A stretch of 9,161 nt of DNA from Opitutaceae bacterium. Lineage in GTDB: Bacteria; Verrucomicrobiota; Verrucomicrobiia; Opitutales; Opitutaceae. The position numbers and the translations under genes are program-made. Location of the stretch: positions 1-9,161 of the forward strand of contig JAHFTI010000127.1 in NCBI GenBank assembly GCA_023265535.1, read 5' to 3'. Shown here in pieces: positions 5,500 to 9,161 of this stretch. The notes beneath the pieces were generated by a model that was not told the origin of the DNA, ran no database searches, and was given only the letters and a program-made list of their open reading frames with translations. The first letter of the stretch is position 1. Every line of letters begins with the position of its first letter.

Positions 5500-7251
5500 A
5501 TGTCCCCCCCCCTCTCCAGCATGATGGTCGACATCGGCTGGCTGGTCCCTCCGATCTGCCTGCTGCTGGGGCTTTCCATATTCTGCTGGCTTAGGACACG
5601 CCGTTTCCTGGGCCTGCTCAAGGCCCGCACCGAGGCTTACAATGAGAGCATTCGCGAGCATGCCTCCATCCAGAAGGACCTGATAGAACGCGCGGGCGAC
5701 GGCATCGTGATGATCCAGGACGGCCTCATCATCCAGGCCAACCGCCGGGTACTGGAGTTCTCCGGTTGCGAGCGAGAGCAGGTCCTGGGCAAGCCCTTCT
5801 CCGGCTTCATTCCTCCCGAAGAGCTGCCCAAGGTCGGTGAATACTACAGTCGCCGCATCCGGGGTGAGCCCGCCCCGGTGGTCTATGAGACGAAGCTCCT
5901 GCACAGCTCGGGCCATCACATCGACGTGGAGATCAGTGGTGGCATCGTTCCGATGCAGGGCGGTGTGGCGGACCTCGTGCTGATCCGGGACATCACCGAA
6001 CGCAAGCGCAGCGAGGCGCGGCTTCTCCACAATGCCGCCGAGCTGGAGCGCGCCAACCACCAGTTGCAGGCCGCCATCGCGCGTTCGTCCGAGATGGCCA
6101 TGCGCGCCGAGGCAGCCAACCGCGCCAAGACCAATTTCCTTGCCAACATGAGCCATGAGCTCCGCACGCCGCTCACCACCATCATGGGCATGACGGAGCT
6201 GCTGCAGGATGGCGCCTTCGGGCCCATCGTGCCGCGCCAGGCCGAAGGGCTGGGTGTGATCGACGGGAGCAGCCAGCACCTGCTCGACCTGATCAACGAC
6301 ATCCTCGACATCGCGAAGTTGGAGTCGGGCAGGGTGGAGCTGGAGCGCAAGCCCGTGGAGATCCGTTCGCTGTGCCGCACCTGCCTGGACTTTGTGCAGG
6401 AGGCCGCCAATTCCAAGGGGGTCAGCCTCAGCCTTGACTGCGCGGGCGCCCCCCAGAAGTTCTGGGCGGACGGCCGCCGCCTTCGCCAGATCCTGATCAA
6501 TCTCCTGGGCAACGCGGTCAAGTTCACCCCCGAGGGTGGCAGCGCCGGCCTTGTCGCCTCGTCGATGAGCGGAGGGCAGGGCGTCATTTTCACCGTCTGG
6601 GACACGGGTGTCGGAATCGCAAAGGACAAGCTGGAGCACATTTTCCAACCGTTCGAGCAGCTCGACAACCTGGGCACGCAGCGCCCCGGCGGCACCGGCC
6701 TGGGTCTCGCCCTTGTCAGGCGTTTTGTGCAGCTGCATGGCGGCACCATCGCGGTGCGCAGCGACCTGGGGCAGGGGAGTCATTTCATGGTGTCGATCCC
6801 CGATCCGGTGGCCATGATCAGCCTTGCCGGGGCGCCCGCCTCCGAACACTCCACCCTGGTGGAATTGCTCAAGGGCGTGCAGGTGCTCCTGGCCGAGGAC
6901 GACCCCACCAACGCCAGCATCATGCAGCTCCAGCTCGAGCGGCGTGGGGCCCAGGTGCGTCGGGCGGCCAACGGGCAGCAGGCCTTGGACAGCCTGCGCG
7001 CCGCCCCGGCGGATCTTGTCCTCATGGACATCCAGATGCCCGTGCTCGACGGCCTGAATGCCATTCGCCTGATGAAGGAGGATGCCGCCTTGCGCTCCAT
7101 TCCCGTGATCTCGCTCACCGCACTTGCCTCTGACGAGGACAGGCAGAGCTGCCTCGCCGTCGGGGCCCAGGATTTCCTTCCTAAACCTGTTGATATAAAT
7201 GCGCTTGTCGCGAAGATCAGGGCTCTTCTAGCTTCCCGTGGACCAGCCTAG
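5500..7251 (+). CDS. Membrane-anchored PAS hybrid histidine kinase with C-terminal receiver
   Basis: A sensor kinase of up to 583 residues. One transmembrane segment (about 12-31) leads to a PAS domain (about 56-166, ending IRDITERKR) and a short coiled coil (170-210). The HisKA domain has H219 in NFLANMSHELRTPL. The HATPase domain has N338 (LLGNAVKF), DTGVG (368-372), FQPF (382-385) and GGTGLGLALV (397-406). The receiver (about 459-578) has D467/D468, D510 (LVLMDIQMP), T540 and K562 (LPKPVD). All catalytic residues are present, so it should autophosphorylate and pass phosphate to its own receiver. No HPt or output domain is visible. The ATG at 5500 abuts the cheR stop. The ATG-ATG at 5521, preceded by a pyrimidine-rich tract like the neighbouring leaders, is an equally plausible start. 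The PAS ligand is unknown; a role in chemotaxis is inferred from position only. Confidence 0.94.
   Translation: MSPPLSSMMVDIGWLVPPICLLLGLSIFCWLRTRRFLGLLKARTEAYNESIREHASIQKDLIERAGDGIVMIQDGLIIQANRRVLEFSGCEREQVLGKPFSGFIPPEELPKVGEYYSRRIRGEPAPVVYETKLLHSSGHHIDVEISGGIVPMQGGVADLVLIRDITERKRSEARLLHNAAELERANHQLQAAIARSSEMAMRAEAANRAKTNFLANMSHELRTPLTTIMGMTELLQDGAFGPIVPRQAEGLGVIDGSSQHLLDLINDILDIAKLESGRVELERKPVEIRSLCRTCLDFVQEAANSKGVSLSLDCAGAPQKFWADGRRLRQILINLLGNAVKFTPEGGSAGLVASSMSGGQGVIFTVWDTGVGIAKDKLEHIFQPFEQLDNLGTQRPGGTGLGLALVRRFVQLHGGTIAVRSDLGQGSHFMVSIPDPVAMISLAGAPASEHSTLVELLKGVQVLLAEDDPTNASIMQLQLERRGAQVRRAANGQQALDSLRAAPADLVLMDIQMPVLDGLNAIRLMKEDAALRSIPVISLTALASDEDRQSCLAVGAQDFLPKPVDINALVAKIRALLASRGPA
5503..5520 (+). 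other. Nine-cytosine run and pyrimidine-rich tract at the hybrid-kinase start
   Basis: Nine consecutive C bases (5504-5512) followed by TCTCCAGC lie between the ATG at 5500 and a double ATG at 5521. If 5500 is the start, the run encodes Ser-Pro-Pro-Leu and is a slippage-prone tract that could shift the frame. If 5521 is the start, it is a pyrimidine-rich leader like those of cheY, cheB, cheR and the gene at 7270. Confidence 0.55.
7171..7200 (+). promoter_or_regulatory. Possible weak internal promoter (AT-rich island) before the MASE1-like gene
   Basis: Within the GC-rich end of the hybrid-kinase gene there is a local AT-rich patch, CCTGTTGATATAAAT (7186-7200), containing TATAAA at 7194-7199. 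That matches the sigma-70 -10 consensus at five of six bases and lies 70 bp before the ATG at 7270. No good -35 box is seen at the expected distance (around GATTTC, 7171-7176). The codons there encode conserved receiver residues (KPVDINAL), so the patch may be only local codon choice. Confidence 0.2.
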
Positions 7252-7269
7252 TCCCTCAGCCTCCTCCTG

Positions 7270-9161
7270 ATGCAGCCTCCCAAGACAGATTCCACTCCCC
7301 AACCCGCCCCCGGGTCGGTTGCGCCGGTGCATGTCTGGCGCGGGGGGCTGGTTCCCAAGACCCCTTCCATGAAGGGGCTGGTGCTGTTTGCGATCGTCTT
7401 CTTTGCCTTTGGGTTGCTGTCGGACTGGTACCGCCCCACAGGCTGGAACCTGCCCCTGATGTCGCTGCAGACGACCTTCCTGCAGCTCTGCCTCATCATG
7501 CTGAGCCTGGCCTGGTGGCCGTACCTTCTCCTGCTCGCGCTTGTGGTCCGCCTGGGAGTCTTCTGGGTGGGCGATCATAGCTTGGCGATCGAAGTGGTGC
7601 TGGGCATGGCGGACCTGACCAACGCCTTGGGCGGTGCCTGGGTGGCGCGCAGCCTGATTGCGCTTCGGCCCGGCTCGGATTACCGGAAACTCTTCCTGAC
7701 TCTTTTGTCCTGCGCCGTGGTCGGACCCTTGCTCGGGGTCTGTGTCAGCCATGCCTCGGTCGGTTTTGTCGTGGGTTCGCAGCTGCTCACGCCCTCCATT
7801 GGCAGCGCCTTCCTTTCCGGGATGCTGGGTGCGCTGATCCTGGCGCCGTTTCCGCTGGCCTGGGCGCACAGCTGCCAGGCCGAATGGCGCGCCCTGGTTG
7901 TGGAGCGGCGCCAGGAGGCGCTGCTGGTCGCACTGCTGGCGCCCGTGCTGGCCCTTTACGTGGCCTTCCTCCAGCCCCAGCATGGCGTGGACATGGGGGC
8001 ACTCATGCTGGTGCCCATCATGGTGTGCGCCCTGCGTTTTGATTTCCCGGGGGCGGCCTATGCCTGTGCCATCGGCCTTCTCGTCATGCTCGGCGTCTCT
8101 GCCAGCAGCTATGCCGAGCTGGGCGATGCCAGCCTGCTTCGTATCCAAGCCTTGGCGGCCCTGGTCTCGGTCTCCGGTCTCGCCGTGGCGGGGCAGCTCG
8201 AAAAGCAGAAGCGCGCCGCGCGCCAGTTGCTGGGCCTGAGCGAATCGACCACGCAGCTCGTCGCCTCCTTTGAGATGGTGCGAGATGAGGGCGGGGTCGT
8301 CCGCGACCTGCGTTTCCTGGAAGTGAATCCCGCCTTCACCCTGATCACCGGTTACCCGAGGGAGGTGGCGATCGGTGCGCGGGCCACGCAGCTCTATGGG
8401 GTCGCCGTCCCGCCGCACCTTGACGAGCTCGTGCTGATGATGAAGCAGGGCAAGCCGATCTCCTTTGAGACCTTCCTGCCCAAGGCAAAACGTCACCTCA
8501 AGGCCACCGCCTTCCCCGCCGACCGTCGCAACCGTTTCTCCATCATAGCCACGGACGTCACCGAGTTGCGGGAGCGCGAGGCGGAGGTGCTCATGGCGAA
8601 TCGCATGTACGCCGTGCTCAGCGAGGTCAACCAGGCCATCGTGCGCTCGATGAACCACGAGGGCCTCCTGGCGAGCGCATGCCGCGCCTTCGTGGAGCAG
8701 GGTGGCTTTTCGGTCGCCTGGGTGGTGTGGCGTGCAAGCGGGGAGCGGCACGCCGTGCGCATCGCACAGGCGGGGGCTCCCGAGGATTTTCCCGCCAGCC
8801 TCGAAAGGCTGCCCGGCTTTCGCCGCGAGAACCTGCTGACCGAGATCAGCATGTCCGAGGACCGCAGCATCGTCTGCATGAATTTCTCGCTGGATCCGGT
8901 GGCGCGTTTCTGGGGCGAATATGCCGCCTCCAAGGGGCTCTGCTCCGCCGCCGCCTTCCCGGTGCGCCTCAATGGCGAGGCCGTCGGCGCGGTCTGCCTG
9001 TATTCATCCGATTCGTCGTCCTTCTCGACCAAGGCCCTGGGGCTTTTCAACTCCGCCGCCGTCGACCTCTCGCATGCCCTCGACAACCTCAGCATCGAGG
9101 GTCAGCGTCTGCGCGCCCAGAAGGAGCTCGCCCTGAGCGAGCAGCGTTTCCGCCTCCTTTT
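7270..9161 (+). CDS. MASE1-like integral-membrane sensor with PAS and GAF domains (partial, 3' end missing)
   Basis: The frame is open from ATG 7270 to the right edge: 630 complete codons and no stop. A hydrophilic N-terminus (1-34) is followed by roughly eight hydrophobic segments (about 35-307). Motifs such as DLTNALGGAWVARSLIALR (115-133), FLSGMLGALILAPFPLAW (181-198) and LRFDFPGAAYACAIGL (255-270) resemble MASE1 sensor modules. After a short charged linker come a PAS-like domain (about 328-433, closing IIATDVTELRERE), a GAF domain (about 447-606, opening YAVLSEVNQAIV) and the start of another PAS (ALSEQRFRLL). This layout is typical of histidine kinases and GGDEF/EAL proteins; the output domain is outside the window. 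The gap after the hybrid kinase is 18 bp, so they are probably cotranscribed. ATG 7270 is preceded by the pyrimidine run CCTCCTCCTG. The MASE1 call is moderate; PAS and GAF are more certain. Confidence 0.85.
   Translation, partial: MQPPKTDSTPQPAPGSVAPVHVWRGGLVPKTPSMKGLVLFAIVFFAFGLLSDWYRPTGWNLPLMSLQTTFLQLCLIMLSLAWWPYLLLLALVVRLGVFWVGDHSLAIEVVLGMADLTNALGGAWVARSLIALRPGSDYRKLFLTLLSCAVVGPLLGVCVSHASVGFVVGSQLLTPSIGSAFLSGMLGALILAPFPLAWAHSCQAEWRALVVERRQEALLVALLAPVLALYVAFLQPQHGVDMGALMLVPIMVCALRFDFPGAAYACAIGLLVMLGVSASSYAELGDASLLRIQALAALVSVSGLAVAGQLEKQKRAARQLLGLSESTTQLVASFEMVRDEGGVVRDLRFLEVNPAFTLITGYPREVAIGARATQLYGVAVPPHLDELVLMMKQGKPISFETFLPKAKRHLKATAFPADRRNRFSIIATDVTELREREAEVLMANRMYAVLSEVNQAIVRSMNHEGLLASACRAFVEQGGFSVAWVVWRASGERHAVRIAQAGAPEDFPASLERLPGFRRENLLTEISMSEDRSIVCMNFSLDPVARFWGEYAASKGLCSAAAFPVRLNGEAVGAVCLYSSDSSSFSTKALGLFNSAAVDLSHALDNLSIEGQRLRAQKELALSEQRFRLL

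Noticed and set aside
5278..6849. Long minus-strand open frame opposite the hybrid kinase (523 codons)
   Set aside because: Same pattern of antisense GC-rich shadow; no family motifs seen.
7228..8751. Long minus-strand open frame opposite the MASE1-like gene (507 codons)
   Set aside because: Composition is Gln/His/Gly/Arg-rich without domains, while the plus strand has clear membrane, PAS and GAF segments.

Overview
This is a GC-rich window (well over 60% G+C by eye). All genes lie on the plus strand and are tightly packed, and nearly all encode chemotaxis or two-component signalling proteins. The gene starts lack a clear Shine-Dalgarno sequence and are mostly preceded by C/T-rich leaders. 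Together with GC-rich codon use, the paired MCP genes and a multi-sensor kinase beside a che cluster, this fits a free-living, probably motile Gram-negative bacterium. A Verrucomicrobiota (Opitutales-like) source is a guess that the window cannot prove.

Layout. Positions 1-365 are the 3' end of a methyl-accepting chemotaxis protein gene (MCP1, start outside the window). A perfect inverted repeat (381-404), probably a terminator or attenuator, separates it from a second, paralogous MCP gene (MCP2, 433-3006). MCP2 has an unusually large periplasmic part made of four related helical units. An in-frame TAG stops MCP2 38 codons before the position where its old reading frame ends (3118-3120), and the missing tail is still readable in frame. 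Then follow cheY (3130-3498), cheB (3516-4640), cheR (4690-5499), a membrane-anchored PAS hybrid histidine kinase (5500-7251) and the first 630 codons of a MASE1-like/PAS/GAF membrane sensor that runs off the right edge (7270 to the end).

How they work together. MCP1 and MCP2 would sense signals and control a CheA-CheW complex, whose genes are not in the window. CheY would carry the phosphoryl signal. CheR and CheB would methylate and demethylate the receptors for adaptation. The hybrid kinase and the MASE1-like sensor sit in the same apparent operon (gaps of 0-49 bp from cheY onward) and may add further inputs, but their partners cannot be read from sequence.

Most notable: the in-frame amber codon that removes the end of the MCP2 signalling coiled coil and its poly-serine/basic tail; the four-unit sensor repeat; the pyrimidine-rich leaders in place of ribosome-binding sites; and the nine-C run at the start of the hybrid kinase gene. 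I found no RNA genes, insertion sequences or CRISPR arrays, and no clearly novel system. This is a che cluster with some unusual details.
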